Origin: Chlorokybus atmophyticus
Taxonomy: Eukaryota; Streptophyta; Chlorokybophyceae; Chlorokybales; Chlorokybaceae
Assembly (NCBI GenBank): GCA_009103225.1
Contig: RHPI01002112.1
Span: forward strand, 230,471-285,561
Direction: 5' to 3'
DNA length: 55,091 bases
Shown here: positions 42,201 to 55,010 of the stretch, piece after piece
Layout of the letters: the number at the start of each line of letters is the position of its first letter
Numbering within the stretch: the first letter of the stretch is position 1
Translations under genes and position numbers: made by a program
The notes under the pieces: model-generated
Databases searched by the model: none
The model's input: the letters and a program-made list of their open reading frames with translations, nothing else
Told to the model about the DNA's origin: nothing

Positions 42201-43172
42201 GTGTCACCTTACTTGCAGCTCAGCTCCCCAACACTTGTAACAGAGACTGTCGTGCGTCACGCGTGTCTGTTGCTGCTTCCTACTTTAATGACGCGTTACC
42301 AAGTTGCGCAGCGCACGGGCAAAGGCGTTTTCCCTGTGCTGCAGACTGTTCTTTGGGGGTCATACGCTCTTGTGACAGTATTTTGGCTCGACACAATTAT
42401 GCCCTTCAACTCGAGCGGCAACACGCTTTTGTTGTGGCCGAGGCTGATATATGCCCTCACGTTAATCGGGTCCTTGGCTGTCATGGCCTTATCGCTGACA
42501 CAGCAAACTGCCGCAACCGCTCAGAAGGCAACTTGCGAGCTGGTTGGTGCGGTGTTGTTCATCGTAAGCGCTCCATTAGTCCTGCTGTCGGGACGACACG
42601 GTGCTTTTGTGGCGCTGCTCGCTCTCTTACATGCCAACAGTTACATCCAGCTGCAGAAGCTATCATCACAATCAGCCACAGGTGTAACAGGCAGTGAATC
42701 TGGCAGCAAGGCTGCTGCCGGCACTTGGAGCTTAGGCAGCACACAACTATTTTTCTGCACGGGCCACCGCTGCACTTTTGACGCGTTACACTTTACTGCT
42801 GCATTCGTGGGTTTTAGAGAGTTCCATTTCTGGCGCGGGGCAGTGCTGCTTTCGGCCAACACATTCAGCGCGCAGATTGTGTTCACGTTGGCACTGCCAT
42901 TGCTGGCTACAGCACCAGGCGGCTCCACCCTTCTGTCGCGCCAATTGCGCAACACAGTGCTGTCTTTTCTCACAGTGCGGACGCTGGACACTGCCGTCAT
43001 TGCGGCGTTTGTCGCTGCTGAACGCCGTCACCTCATGATGTGGGCACTGTTCGCCCCACGATATGTCTTTGATATTGTTGGGTTGCTAGTTGTAGATGTC
43101 CTTACGCTGGTCGCAGTAGCACTTGCTTGGATAGCCTGTTGTAGACTCCCACATACAGCGAAGCAAGATTAG
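39229..43172 (+). CDS. PIGO: GPI ethanolamine phosphate transferase 3 (PIG-O)
   Basis: Adds the bridging ethanolamine phosphate to the third mannose of the GPI precursor in the ER. The ATG at 39229 precedes a signal anchor ([19 protein letters not shown]) and the PIG-O landmark [11 protein letters not shown]. Metal-binding alkaline-phosphatase-fold motifs follow in order: [13 protein letters not shown] across the first intron (39518/39632), [12 protein letters not shown] near 39920, [10 protein letters not shown] near 40460 and [20 protein letters not shown] near 40660-40715. These give the expected Asp and His ligands and the substrate-binding Thr. A large last exon (41361-43172) encodes about 600 residues with many hydrophobic helices. 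Intermediate exons are short; a full boundary list was not attempted. The protein is complete. An upstream in-frame extension to 38995 exists but lacks family resemblance. Confidence 0.9.
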
Positions 43173-43207
43173 TACATTGGCGCTATGGAAGCATTGTCCG
43201 ACAGTAT

Positions 43208-43590
43208 CCATTTCTGGCGCGGGGCAGTGCTGCTTTCGGCCAACACGTTCAGCGCAGATTGTGTTCACGTTGGCACTGCCATTGCTGGCTACAGCACCAG
43301 GCGGCTCCATCCTTCTGTCGCACCAATTGCGCAACACAGTGCTGTCTTATCTCACAGTGTGGACGCTGGATACTGCCGTCATTGCGGCGTTTGTCGCTGC
43401 TGAACACCATCACCTCATGATGTGGACGCGGTTCGCCTCACGATATGTCTTTGATATTGCTGGGTTGCTAGTTGTAGATGTGCTTACGTTGGTCGCAGTA
43501 GCATGTGCTGGGATGACCTGTTGTAGACTCCCACACACAGCGAAGCAAGAGTATTACATTGGTGCTATGGAAGCATTGTTAGACAGCAAC
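43208..43590 (+). pseudogene. Partial tandem duplicate of PIG-O 3' end
   Basis: Repeats about 42824-43207 (last ~115 codons plus about 35 bases of 3' sequence) immediately downstream with about 5-8% substitutions. GCGCGCAG near 42870 is GCGCAG in the copy, a two-base loss that shifts the frame relative to PIG-O. The PIG-O stop is also altered, GATTAG becoming GAGTAT. With no upstream exons it cannot make a functional enzyme. Confidence 0.9.
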
Positions 43591-43642
43591 ATTGGAATTT
43601 GTGATAGGTGTAGGCAATGCTTTGTCCAGTGTTTGCATCAGT

Positions 43643-43848
43643 TTGGGCTGTACCTATATCAAAATGCCGAAACTAGGTGTGTATGGTTATATAGGTGTCT
43701 AGCTGTTGAGTGTTGATGTTAATCGCAAACTACTTTAAGTGCGAAAGCTTGGGCTGTACCTATATCAAAATGCCGAACCTAGGTGTGTATGGTTACATAG
43801 GTGTCTAGCTGTTGAGTGTTGATGTTAATCGCAAACTACTTAAGTGCC
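43643..43848. repeat. Two tandem copies of a 106-bp unit
   Basis: Copy 1 starts at TTGGGCTGTACCTATATC (43643) and copy 2 at 43749, about 97% identical through GTTAATCGCAAACTACTT. Non-coding. Confidence 0.92.
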
Positions 43849-43974
43849 AAATAATTAGCTGACTACCACCATGTCATACTCCGCACACATGGTGCCGTGA
43901 TCATCAGGTCGATTGGTTGAAACCCTCACGCCTGTTGCTTGCCTTTACCCGCATGGCACATAGAATTTCAATAG

Positions 43975-44193
43975 GGAGCAACAAGGAAATGTTCTTCAAT
44001 CAGAAGCAAGAGCATTACACTACCAATACGCCTTACATACTAAGGTCAAGGTCAAAAATATAGCTGTGCACATGACACCCCAGTAGGAGCAACAAGGACT
44101 TTTTCTTCAACCAGATTTGTTTCAATTAGAAGCAAGAGCGATACACTATCAATACGCCTTGAATGTTCAAGGTCAAAAGAATAGCTGTACAAC
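43975..44193. repeat. Two diverged tandem copies, about 110 bp
   Basis: GGAGCAACAAGGA...AGAAGCAAGAGC...ACACTA.CAATACGCCTT...CAAGGTCAAAA...ATAGCTGT occurs at 43975-44070 and again at 44086-44190, the second with a short insertion. It lies between the PIG-O duplicate and the end of the ELIP gene. Confidence 0.85.
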
Positions 44194-44267
44194 TTTGTAA
44201 CTACCCCTAAACTACAGGACAACTTTTTAAACCCTATAGTTATTGTGTGCATGCACCACCATAGTTC

Positions 44268-45063
44268 TAGAAAACGGGCGCCTTGCTGATAGCCTCAGTA
44301 ACCAAGAGCGCAGCAAAGCCAAGCATGGCAGCCCGTCCGTTGATCATCTCAGTAGACACTTGGAAGGGACCATAAGCCTGCAATCAGTATTCGCAATCAG
44401 TATTCACAAAACATGTCAGGTGTGTTCATTACCGCAAACAGCAATCAGCACGCAAGCAATTGAACTTCACATCAACCCTGACCTGTGACTCCTTGGACAT
44501 GGCCTGGGTCATGGGGATGAAGGAGGCGGCGGCGGTGATGGCAGCCATGATGACGAAGGGGAAGGGGTTATCCGCCAGCTGCGTCCACACCGTCTTGCCC
44601 GTAGCAGCCTCGGTAGCGATGGCAGTCACGAACCCAAGCATCGCTGCACGCCCGTTCACCGTCTCTGGGCCAAGTCCGCCGAAGTTCATCACATCAGAGA
44701 AAGAAGGCACCTGTTGGACACACTGTCAGATTGGCGCACAATAAATACTCTCAACCGCATGCACACCTCATGCACACAGCGGCAAGTTGATCCGGGCAAC
44801 TGTTTGGAACATACCTTGAGGGGGGTGAAGGTGTTGGTCTTGATGTCGGTGCCAAGCGGGGGAATCTCGGAGACAGGGGCGGTGGGGTCTTCAACAGGGC
44901 CAGAGGAGTTATTGTTGTTGATGGGTGAAGAAGCGGACACGGTGAGCCTGCTGCTGCGGCGAAGGGCGGGCTTCTGCTTGCTCAGTGCTGAGGTGGCGGA
45001 GGAGCGCAACGAAACCGTGGAGAGCAGGGCGGAGGTGGTCGCCATGGTCGACATAGCTGCCAT
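44268..45063 (-). CDS. Early light-induced (ELIP)-like chlorophyll a/b-binding family protein
   Basis: ELIPs are thylakoid proteins of the LHC superfamily that bind pigment and protect photosystems under light stress. Exons fit at 45063-44815, 44711-44483 and 44377-44268, all joined in phase 0. The N-terminus is Ser/Thr/Ala/Arg-rich (ALLSTVSLRSSATSALSK), as expected of a plastid transit peptide. Two LHC-type motifs flank the protein: ETVNGRAAMLGFVTAIATEA in helix 1 and EMINGRAAMLGFAALLVTEA in helix 3, with a hydrophobic middle helix (PFPFVIMAAITAAASFIPM). This is the three-helix ELIP layout with chlorophyll-binding Glu, Asn and Arg kept in both. The protein ends SKAPVF. The first of three close in-frame ATGs was chosen. 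Confidence 0.92.
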
Positions 45064-47540
45064 GTCTAGATGTTGGAGTTTGAGCTGGTCACACAAGCAA
45101 CAGAAATACGCCTCACGTTGTGATGCACCAAAGGCCGCGAGCAAAAGCACAGAACTGATGTGTATTCAATATGCGAGGCTTGCTGCTTAAGTATGCATTG
45201 CCAGCGTGGCTTCAATCAGGGCAGAGAGATCAACTCACAGCGATCGAACTAGAGTCCTGCCGCGGATCAAGTCCTGGTCGGGTTAAGAGTTCCAAACCGC
45301 TCATCTACACGAATGCAGGCACATCGGTGAAGCGAACTTTAGCATACGAATTGTTAACTTTGTTGAGGAACGGGTTTGGGTTGAAAGGCCTGTCGCGCGG
45401 CAGCCACGTAGGCCCCGTCTCGAAGCAGTCATTGGCGGTGAGCACGCTACGTCTGCGCGGCACGGTGGCAATGCGGTGACGTCAGCGCGCAAGCTGCACC
45501 GAAAGTGCATTGTTGGTGCAAAAGTGGGCCGACGTGGCTGGGTCTAGCGCGCAGGCTTCAATCGTTGGGGTTGGCAGGAGCGACGCGGTTCCTTTGTGGC
45601 CAGGCAAGCCACAAACGAACAAGATTACCCGGTATAACCAGTTTAGCTATGCAACATTGTTGTGTACAACAGCCATGTTATGTGACTGACTATATCTTGT
45701 GTGTTTTGGAAGTTAAGCTGATTGATATATCGTATGCTGTAATAAGCATTGCATAAAAAACCATAGGGTACTTGTATCAATGCAGTGTGATGTGTCAAGC
45801 TCGTGCTGCACAATAAATGATCGCGATAAAGTTTAAAGTAGTTTGTTTCGCACACGCACTTGCACTCAGTCATGCTTGCAAAATACAATGTCTGTGATCA
45901 AGTTGTCACCGCTGCATACATCGCCATGTTTTATATTGTTATTAAAACATGACATCAATGCTCGCAATTTATCGCACACCCCGAGGTGACATTTTAACAC
46001 ATGCATGCCCTATCACAGAACAAATTAGCAGGCTGAGAGAACAGAACACCCCATGCGTAAAAACCATAGAGCAACTCATGCTTAACACCAGCTACGCAAT
46101 TTGCTGAAATATAATTATTGTAATAATACCACTCACTTCAAGTAAGTTACTTGCTGGACGGCTTGGCAAACTTATGCACAAGCACAAGAAGTTACGTCCG
46201 GAAGCCCGACCAGCAACACACGGTGCAGTACCTTGAAGGGGAAGTCACAGCACCGCACCAAGGAAGGAGAGGATGCCAACCTCTCTACTCAACGCCCACA
46301 CACATGCACACTCAATGACACCCCATACACATGTGCAGAGCTGCCACAAGCATCACACTCCACATGAGATGAGAGGGATAGCCCCTTGAACAACCAAACT
46401 AAGCACCCCACACACAAGAGTCGAGTATGCACATGCTGAGCTCCTTCTACACTTCTTGAGGCCGCGTATATACCCCCTCTTTGCTGCTCTCCGATCTAGC
46501 ACATCTAAGTCCATGGCTACTTGCCTTGTCATGGCTGCGTTGACCACAACTTATGTTTAGGGCTGCCACATCAGCCCTTGGACCTCTTGTTTGTCCAATC
46601 CAAGACAGATCACACATCAGCCTCGGACATTGTGAACGTCCTTTGCTGGTCACATCAGCCTTTGACATTACACACATGCATACATATGCATCCCTATGCA
46701 TACATATGCGCGCATATGCACACATATGCGCATTACATACATGCATACATCTAGTACGCACCTCATATCCTCACATATGCACTCATATGCGGACATATGC
46801 ACACACATGCAGACACATGGCTCACATGGCCATGTCTCAATGGTACCGACCAGCTCTGTGCTTGCTGATATGCAATACCTCGTGTAGTTTATCTCACTGA
46901 AGGCCTTATAGGCTCAAGAGTAGACCACGTGAGGGCCACCCCACAAGCACTACACATGCTTATGACATAAAAAACGCAGCCGGTCTCATCTTAGTTACAT
47001 AAGTAAGGAACGAGAATGACTTTTGCAAGCCTTATATGCGTGACAATTATTTTGTCAATAATAAAATCTTTATAACAAGTGCGCAGACTCGCTAGTGGAT
47101 GATGCATGTGTTTGTTGGCACGTATACTTCGTAATTATGAAATAACACATATTATCTGTATTTGCACATCGGGTCATACTGCGCTGACAGTTTTTGTATG
47201 TTAATGCAGGGGTGCTAGCGCTACACTATTAACCAGTAAACCGTCAATCATTGTCTCGCATTTCTCGTCATAATTTACTCTTGGGTACATAAGGCCTTAT
47301 ATACTGGCATGTGTTGTACATCATTGGTATCCGATGTAAAAATGTTAAAACAATATATATCAGCAAAAATTTCTTATGTGTATCATAGCAAAACGCTGTA
47401 GCCATTATAATGTTAAAGGGAAACTCCTTTGGAGTAGTAACTTAATACGTCGCTTTCAACGCAAAGCTGTTACGCCCATAGAGCTGGCGAAAGTCACTCT
47501 CTGTCACTTTGGTGAGAATGTGGAAGTGTGCTACTCATGT
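45064..47540. other. Gene-poor spacer upstream of ELIP
   Basis: Nearest the ELIP gene is a GC-moderate promoter region. From about 45640 the sequence becomes AT-rich with no coding frame I can support. The ATATGC-type repeat at 46664-46815 interrupts it, and AT-rich sequence resumes at about 46970. Confidence 0.5.
46664..46815. repeat. Degenerate ATATGCRYAC tandem repeat
   Basis: Roughly 10-bp units such as CACATATGCA, CATATGCGCA and CATACATATG repeat with variation, giving an alternating purine-pyrimidine stretch. His- and Tyr-rich open frames across it are artefacts. Confidence 0.85.
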
Positions 47541-47544
47541 GGAC

Positions 47545-48057
47545 TACCGTACAGCCACGAACTGTTCGTGCCTTACACTGTTTGCCTATTTTATTTTTAC
47601 TTCGTCCCAATCAACTCATAAACTCTCGGCCATTCGTCCCTCGTTATAAGCGGGGCCAGCCTAGTGTTAGTTTATCATGCAACTAGCGATGCAGCTGATG
47701 CCGCGTCCCCATTTCTCAGTTTACGCCGTCTCAGCGGCTAGTCAGCTGCCTATCGGCCATATATCATAATACTCCACAGTATTGAGGAGTGATAAACCGG
47801 TTCGCTGGGGTACGCACTCATTGTTTGACCCCAATGGACCAGCGTCACGACCGGTATGCATTCAACACGCCGGTCATCGGCCAAGTAACGAAGCGCGGGG
47901 TAACATGTTGTCAATGCTAGGGGTTAAAGGGCGTTAGGGACTTGGGTTTCCGACTTTTCGTTCTTGGGCGCTGGGGTTTTTCTTATTTTTTTGATTTGGC
48001 CACTTGCATCATTTATTTTAGGACGAACAGTTCGTGGCGCCACAGCGCTGTACGGTA
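47545..48057. repeat. Inverted repeat pair bounding a 0.5-kb segment
   Basis: TACCGTACAG CCACGAACTGTTCGT at 47545-47569 is mirrored by ACGAACAGTTCGTGG (48023-48037) and CTGTACGGTA (48048-48057). On the right the two blocks are separated by 10 extra bases. The inner 15-mer is itself nearly palindromic. No ORF with protein-like composition lies inside, so this could be a small non-autonomous element next to the Harbinger left end. Confidence 0.8.
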
Positions 48058-48142
48058 TGTATAAGTGATCGCTGGAAGTCCATCATCAAGCTGTGTAGTG
48101 CTTGGTGGGTTGAATTACACGGACACGTCCTTACCTCCTTAG

Positions 48143-48169
48143 AGCTCCTCCCCACCGGACGGATAGGAT
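48143..48169 (+). repeat. Harbinger left terminal inverted repeat
   Basis: GCTCCTCCCCACCGGAC followed by GGATAGGAT. A second inward copy of the core, CACTCCCCACCGGCGCGATA, lies at about 48206-48225, so the left end carries the motif twice. Confidence 0.8.
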
Positions 48170-49030
48170 ATTAATGCCGCCTATCCGTCATTTATCTTAC
48201 GAAACCACTCCCCACCGGCGCGATAAGTGGCCTCCTGTCCATTGCGCGCCAGGACAGCGCGATGGGTAGGAGGGTCGGATAGATGAGGACTATCCTAAAA
48301 AAGATAAATCATTTCTAGGATAGTTGGAGCGGTGGGATAGGAGTTGATAGCGCCCCAACACTTGACGCGTGTCCTTCTGACAGTAGGAATTGTGGTTGGC
48401 GGGAATTACAAAATAGGGTTAGGGTTTGGAAAATTTCAGCAGCGTTGGTGGCAGAGGCAGCAAGGGCGGTGGGGGAGGTGGCGGGCGCGCGCGGTGCTGG
48501 GTGGTTGATTAGGGCGTTGCATTGCCAGTGGCGTTAAATTGTTGCCGCTTATGGCCGGCTGCAATTGGCTGCGCCGAGCTGATGGTAGTGTGTTCGATCG
48601 CTACCAGGACAGTCAGTACGTCACAGGTGTGTTCCGGACCAAAACCATGCAATGGGTTTCATGGTTGTGGTTGTGTTGTTGTTGTTGTTGTTGTCGTTTT
48701 TATTGTTGTTGTTGAGGAAGAGGAGGAAGAGGGGGAGGAAGTGGAGAGGGAGGAGGACTGTAGATGCATGCGTGCAGTGCATGCTAGTTGCAGTTGTGCT
48801 TGTTGTTGTTGCAGTCGTAATTGTAGCTGTTGTTGTTGTTGACGTGCTGTCAGTCATGCTTGTTGCAGTTGCATTCTTGTTGTTGCTGAGGAGGAGGTGG
48901 AGGTGGAGAGGGGAGGAGGAGGAGGAGGAGGAAAGTAGATTGTGCAGTCAGTGCTGCTATGATTTTGTGTATATGCGCATGGAGTGGATTGCATTGTCAT
49001 TCATGCTGTATTTGTGTGTGGGGGGTGCAG
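48170..49030. other. Harbinger left subterminal region
   Basis: Includes the inner TIR-like copy, a 9-bp hairpin ACTATCCTA/TAGGATAGT near 48290-48330, then (GTT)n and (GAG)n simple repeats at 48660-48930. Leu/Val-rich frames in the simple repeats are artefacts. The promoter and first exon of the Myb/SANT-like gene probably lie here but could not be placed. Confidence 0.55.
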
Positions 49031-51393
<2,363 letters not shown>

Positions 51394-51621
51394 GACTAGT
51401 CATGCTCAGATTGCTTGAGACGTCTCTTGTTCTATAGACGACACACTAGATTTTACACAACAGGCACATGGGTTGATGACATGTCGCAGTGTATGTTAAT
51501 CAGCACAACTCGCACACCCAAGCGTTGAAGCAAACAAATGCATGCCAATTATCATTAATGTCATCGCAGCAAATTGTGCGATAGTCTGTCAATCAATCCA
51601 CTCGAAAGCCGCACGTTCTGG

Positions 51622-52998
51622 CTATCCTCTTTCGCATAGCAAACCACCTTGATCTCGACCGCGTGGTCTCCCGCGTTGGGTGGTAGCTGCAGCCGCTATG
51701 TCGTTCAATAAGGCCCGATGCCTTTCGTAACGCAGGCGATCCTCCGCACTCATGCGCGCCTCATCATCCCCCTCCTCCTTGTGAGCCATGCGAAAGTTGT
51801 GCAGAATTATGCACGCCTCGCATACCAGGTTGATGACTGCGGGGTCGCGCACGCCAATGCCTGTCATCGTGACAAGCCATACATTCTGGACGGCCCCAAT
51901 GGTGCGCTCGATGTGCATGCGCACACTGCTGAACCAATGGTTGAAGTACGCCTCAGCTGAGCCTTCAGGCTCGGTCTCGAAAGGCACGATTACAAAGGGT
52001 CGTAGGGTGTAGCCTGCATCTGACATTAGCCAAGCGGCAGCCGGCCAGTCTCCCGCTTCGCACATCCTCCCCAATGCGCTGCACGACCACACTGTCTTGT
52101 CGTTGTTGCAGCCGGGCATGCCGCTGAAGTAGTTGGTGATGTACTCTCTGTCGTCACACACAATCATTGCATTGGTGGCGTAGTACCCTTTATAACACTT
52201 GTACTCGTCCGCTTGTTGCGAGGTCGGCGTGACAGGTCGCTGGTGTAAAAAGAGTGTGCCATCGACAATGCCGCATAGGCCAGCGAACCCGCGAAGATGT
52301 GGATTCCACGGTGCGCTCATCATATTGAAGCCTTGTTGAACCTGCTCCATTAAGCGGCCATATATGCCAGCTTCGGGATGATGCGGACCGCCTGGCCAAC
52401 GCACATATAGAGGCCCAACAACACGCTTCACAGCTAAGCAAAAGCGCTTTAACCCCCTGTCTGAAGTCGCCTTGCCAATGCCAAAGAGGTGGGAGATGCT
52501 CAAGTCACTCTGGTTGTGGGCCAGCTTGTACAGCATGGCCGCCACGCGCCTCTTCAATCCAATGGCTTTGCGTCGGTTGGTGTCTTGCCGCTCGAGTCGA
52601 GGCTGCAACATGTCGCAAAGCAAATCAAAACCCGCACGAGAAATGCGAAAAGCCTCCGCCCATCCAGGTCCAGTCAAATACTGAGCATGACGATCCCACC
52701 ACATTTCATCACGGAAATACTTCCACACTCGTCCGGTGAGGAGCATCCCAGACTCTGCGAGCAGCTGGCCAAGCATGGCTAAAAGCTGAGTAGATGGGTA
52801 TGTTGCCACAGGTCTTTGCGAAAGCGGTGATGGTGCATGAGCCATCTCCAGCAACATGTCCTCTTCATCATGTATCTGAGCCAGCTGCAACCTGATATCT
52901 TCCATTTCCATGTCCATAAAGCCAAGCGAGACCACTTGTTGCTGCACATTCAGCAACCACATGACGATAATGATGCTCATTGCGGTGGCGTCATCCAT
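51622..52998 (-). CDS. PIF/Harbinger DDE transposase
   Basis: Catalyses excision and insertion of the element through an RNase H-like DDE domain (DDE_Tnp_4/plant Harbinger nuclease family). A single uninterrupted frame of 458 codons runs from the ATG at 52998 to TAG at 51622; the frame stays open upstream to 53160 but that part is repeat-derived. An HTH-like region, KRRVAAMLYKLAHNQSDLSI then HLFGIGKATSDRGLKRF, precedes the catalytic domain. The three acidic residues are visible in context: first Asp in LCGIVDGTLFL, second Asp in AAWLMSDAGYTLRPF, and the Glu in RMHIERTIGAVQN. The family-typical EACIILHNF follows. No frameshift or stop, so the gene looks potentially active. It converges with the Myb/SANT-like gene, 228 bp apart. 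Confidence 0.93.
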   Translation of the reverse strand: MDDATAMSIIIVMWLLNVQQQVVSLGFMDMEMEDIRLQLAQIHDEEDMLLEMAHAPSPLSQRPVATYPSTQLLAMLGQLLAESGMLLTGRVWKYFRDEMWWDRHAQYLTGPGWAEAFRISRAGFDLLCDMLQPRLERQDTNRRKAIGLKRRVAAMLYKLAHNQSDLSISHLFGIGKATSDRGLKRFCLAVKRVVGPLYVRWPGGPHHPEAGIYGRLMEQVQQGFNMMSAPWNPHLRGFAGLCGIVDGTLFLHQRPVTPTSQQADEYKCYKGYYATNAMIVCDDREYITNYFSGMPGCNNDKTVWSCSALGRMCEAGDWPAAAWLMSDAGYTLRPFVIVPFETEPEGSAEAYFNHWFSSVRMHIERTIGAVQNVWLVTMTGIGVRDPAVINLVCEACIILHNFRMAHKEEGDDEARMSAEDRLRYERHRALLNDIAAAATTQRGRPRGRDQGGLLCERG

Positions 52999-53081
52999 TG
53001 TCTGTGCAATTGGGTCTGCACAGGCATGCACAGCTTGTTGGAATTGCAAACAGCATGTCAACCTCATCACACATACACACA

Positions 53082-53165
53082 CGGTTGTGTTAAAATGTGC
53101 TTGCATGATGTTTGGCATGCTGCAGGTGATGTCATGCATGTCTACAACTACTGGCAGCATATCCT
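53082..53165 (+). repeat. Interspersed repeat copy in transposase 5' flank
   Basis: GGTTGTGTTAAAATGTGCTT, TGTTTGGCATGCTG, GATGTCATGCATGTCTACAA and CTACTGGCAGCATATCCTGT appear here and, nearly identical and in the same order, at 25216-25302. A more diverged copy in reverse orientation is at 20240-20350. Confidence 0.88.
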
Positions 53166-53994
53166 GTCATCACACAAGCATCACTGCTACTTCAACTGCC
53201 AGTCATAGAGCAAAGAATACAACTTGTAAAAGGATTTCAAGTACTATGCCTAGCAACACTCAGAGTCAATGCTAACTTAAGCATCAAGTATAACCCACTT
53301 ACATGCTAGCCAGCCTGTCCTCACAATCTAATTTGCACGCCTGATGCTGCATCACAATCCATGCTTCACCGCTCTGGTACTGGCCGACGCAGACCTGCCA
53401 CAAGCTGAAGGTCAGATCTTCATTTGTGTGCCGCTCACATGTATGCCGACACACACTCCCATACAGACACCCACCAACGCAGACGCACTGACTGACTGGC
53501 ACCCCCCCATCCCNACACACACTGATGCACTGACGAACGCGCTGTCTGACGCGAACACGACTTACTCCAACTACCCCACCTCACGCACAGACACACGAGC
53601 CACACACGCACACACCAAAGCACCGACTGCCTGACTGACGAGCTGCAGTGCCAGCGCCCCGCCCACCCCCCAACCCCACCCCACACATACCCACGCACAC
53701 AAAAGCTTGCACACCGTACTTAATGATACGCATTCATACGACTCACCCGTATGCCTATTGTGCTGCTGTGCTGCCAGCCGCCGCCAACCACAACACGCCT
53801 GCCGCCGCCGCCCAAGACGCCAACGCCAGCGCCAGCGCCACCGCCACCACCAGAGCGGGCGTCACAATGGCGGCAAATCACACCGTCGTCACTCCCGCGG
53901 CTCCCGCTGCTAGCAAAACCCTAATCCGCTAGTAGTCAGTGTAGACTCGCAATAGGATGTGATAAATGAGCTGTTTTTCGAACGATTCATGTTC
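53166..53994. other. Harbinger right subterminal region
   Basis: Contains a CACACACGCAC/GACTGACTG low-complexity tract (about 53440-53710) with an N at 53514, then a GCCGCCGCC/GCCAGCGCC-rich stretch (53770-53850). The transposase promoter should lie at the left part. Open frames here follow the simple-sequence composition and are not supported as genes. Confidence 0.6.
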
Positions 53995-53995
53995 T

Positions 53996-54031
53996 ATCCT
54001 ATCCGACTGCTATTTGTCCGGTGGGGAGAGC
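53996..54031 (-). repeat. Harbinger right terminal inverted repeat
   Basis: Read inward: GCTCTCCCCACCGGACAAAT, then AGCAGTCGGATAGGAT. The 14 bases CTCCCCACCGGAC-type core match the left end. Confidence 0.8.
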
Positions 54032-54231
54032 CTTGTCAGACGTTGGACATAGTATCATACAAGGCACTGATATGTGCTAGCACAGAGCTGATTATTGTCG
54101 ACAATCGTCATACGAACTAAGGTTATGTTACAATGTGGTGACACTGGTTGCTATGTATGTCGTCTCCAGATAGGGGATGGCTTGAGAAATGCACACAGCA
54201 GTCACACTATGCACTCGTGGTATGTTTTAGC

Positions 54232-54460
54232 TAAGTGAAATGAGTTTACACGCTGCAAGCTCCAGGCACACATGTACGAGCAGGCACAGGTGCGACAACA
54301 ATGGCTGACCGCTGTGCGCGAGCAATGTGGCAGCAATGAGGATGCGGTATGCAGGCAGCAGACGCGGTGACCACAACCACAATAACAAACACTTACACCT
54401 TTGAAGAGCTTTAGCAAAGTCAAGGCTGAGGAGTGGTCTGCCAAGGCAGGGTGCCCACTA
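54232..54460 (+). CDS. Possible exon fragments, unrecognised
   Basis: One + strand frame reads KLQAHMYEQAQVRQQWLTAV then REQCGSNEDA, followed by a donor-like GCGGTATGC near 54345. After about 50 bases a second frame reads TPLKSFSKVKAEEWSAKAG. Both look more protein-like than their alternatives, but I recognise neither and cannot place a start. Confidence 0.25.
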
Positions 54461-54513
54461 GTAACACACAACCCACAACTGGTGCTAAGCAACACAACCT
54501 AGTCGCACTACTT

Positions 54514-55010
54514 CTACGTGGTCAGCTGATCAGTTTCCGGCAGTGTCACCGCCGCTTCGGCTCCAGTCCATTCACTTGCGACTTCCCGCCGACGCGTCCT
54601 GCGGGGAGTCCCTTTTGTGGTTGTCGGCACTGCCTTAGACCCTGGGTCCTGATTGGCGGAGGTCGCTGGCAGTCGACGCGGCCCGCCGCTATAGATGGCG
54701 GCGGCGGATTGGATGAGGCCAGGGTTGGCACGCGGCGCGCTTTGAAGGGTAGTCCGGAGTACTTGGTGATAGCGGCTGCCTCGAGCGGATCGGTGGATCC
54801 GGATGTCGATGAGGCAAACTGCTGCTTGAGGGGCTGTGCGAGGGGGAAGGGCGTGCCGAGGGCTGCTAGTGCGACAGCTGTCGTGCAAGGCAGGCTCGAC
54901 GGCCGAGTGCGTCTCGCAGTGCGGCAACACCAGAAAACGAGCAAAAGGGCACACTGGAAGTGTTCCGCAGTAATACACAAGGGTGGGGGGAAGGAGTGGC
55001 AAGCAAGCAA
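54514..55010 (-). CDS. Possible N-terminal coding region near right edge, unrecognised
   Basis: Two overlapping - strand frames are open here (one to 54546, one to 54514). The frame ending at 54546 contains STDPLEAAAITKYSGLPFKA followed by a Pro-rich stretch, which looks the more likely. GC-rich composition alone could keep both open. Function unknown. Confidence 0.2.

Noticed and set aside
46447-46900. His/Tyr/Cys-rich frames
   Set aside because: Explained by the ATATGC-type tandem repeat.
48408-48430. TAGGGTTAGGGTTTGG, telomere-like
   Set aside because: Only two degenerate units, internal to the transposon end; not a telomere array.
53344-53932. Thr/Ala/Pro-rich frames near the transposon right end
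   Set aside because: Composition follows CACACG and GCC repeats and an N interrupts them.
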